64,000 nucleotides of DNA. Origin: Whalleya microplaca (taxonomy: Eukaryota; Ascomycota; Sordariomycetes; Xylariales; Xylariaceae). The stretch spans positions 1-64,000 of the forward strand of contig MU385715.1 of NCBI GenBank assembly GCA_022497155.1. Reading direction: 5' to 3'. Position numbers and translations under genes: made by a program. The notes under the pieces were generated by a model, which saw nothing but the letters and a program-made list of their open reading frames with translations, searched no databases and had not been told where the DNA came from. Positions 63,791 through 64,000 of the stretch are shown one piece after another; the stretch's first letter is position 1, and each line of letters starts with the position of its first letter.

Positions 63791-64000
63791 ATTCTTTCCG
63801 GAAGCGCGTTTGTTATTCGCGCGGGCTAGTTTTAAGGCTTAGGGCTTAAATATCGACTTAACTATTATAGCGGTTTTAGCGGCTTATGTTACATTATATA
63901 CCTTATTAGTTATTTAAAAAATAAATACGATTTTAACGTAATAGATAATATAACGATTAAAGTTGTAAAATAGATTAAAATATTAAGCGGCTGTTTCGGT

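Larger units (their letters stand above)
58714..64000 (-). mobile_element. Family 2 Ty3/Gypsy chromovirus G, cut by window end
   Basis: The 228-bp 3' LTR is at the left (58714-58941), followed by the purine tract (C-run on the plus strand at 58943-58949). The interior is co-linear with E (G position is about 67130 minus E position) as far as gag. The 5' LTR would lie about 1.6 kb beyond the window. It is more RIP-mutated than F. Confidence 0.93.

Overview
The window is nuclear DNA of a filamentous ascomycete fungus (Pezizomycotina; nothing narrower can be supported). About 61 of the 64 kb is AT-rich DNA with the signature of repeat-induced point mutation (RIP): TA dinucleotides dominate, CA and TG are rare, CG persists, and transposon reading frames are full of TAA and TAG. 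The only convincing living gene lies in a GC-normal island at about 37.64-40.69 kb. It is a three-exon minus-strand gene for a 274-residue CHIP/STUB1-type co-chaperone ubiquitin ligase (TPR, coiled coil, U-box), with both GT-AG introns and their branch sites readable.

The rest is nested LTR retrotransposons whose edges can be set from paired LTRs and 5-bp target-site duplications (TSDs). Family 1 (Ty3/Gypsy, 189-191 bp LTRs) has three copies. A (minus) runs from before the window to 20816. B (minus) is complete at 28978-36456. C (plus) is an internally deleted copy at 54440-58107. Family 2 (Ty3/Gypsy chromovirus, 228-233 bp LTRs) has E (plus, 1513-8416), F (minus, 12812-19718), G (minus, 58714 to beyond the window) and a solo LTR H (22046-22278). 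Family 3 (227-235 bp LTRs) has an 11.4-kb element I (42645-54049) and a little-mutated solo LTR J inside C. A 201-bp solo-LTR-like repeat D occurs three times. A 243-bp LTR-like sequence K sits at the deletion junction of C.

Order of events on the left: A inserted first, D2 inserted into A, E inserted into D2, and F inserted separately into A. In the middle, B inserted into another D copy (D3). On the right, C later received J and K. Stretches of AT-rich DNA that I could not assign to a family are 20.8-22.0, 22.5-28.9, 36.6-37.6, 40.7-42.6, 54.05-54.43 and 58.1-58.7 kb. No tRNA, rRNA or CRISPR array was seen.

Functionally the window is a silenced transposon graveyard with one spared housekeeping/stress gene. 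That gene has a perfect three-unit heat-shock element about 570 bp upstream of its start codon, which fits a chaperone-linked ligase. I did not find evidence of a novel multi-gene system. The most informative observations are the nested insertion history, the near-coincident insertions into D, symmetric mutations of an LTR palindrome, and unequal RIP between elements and between the two LTRs of one element.
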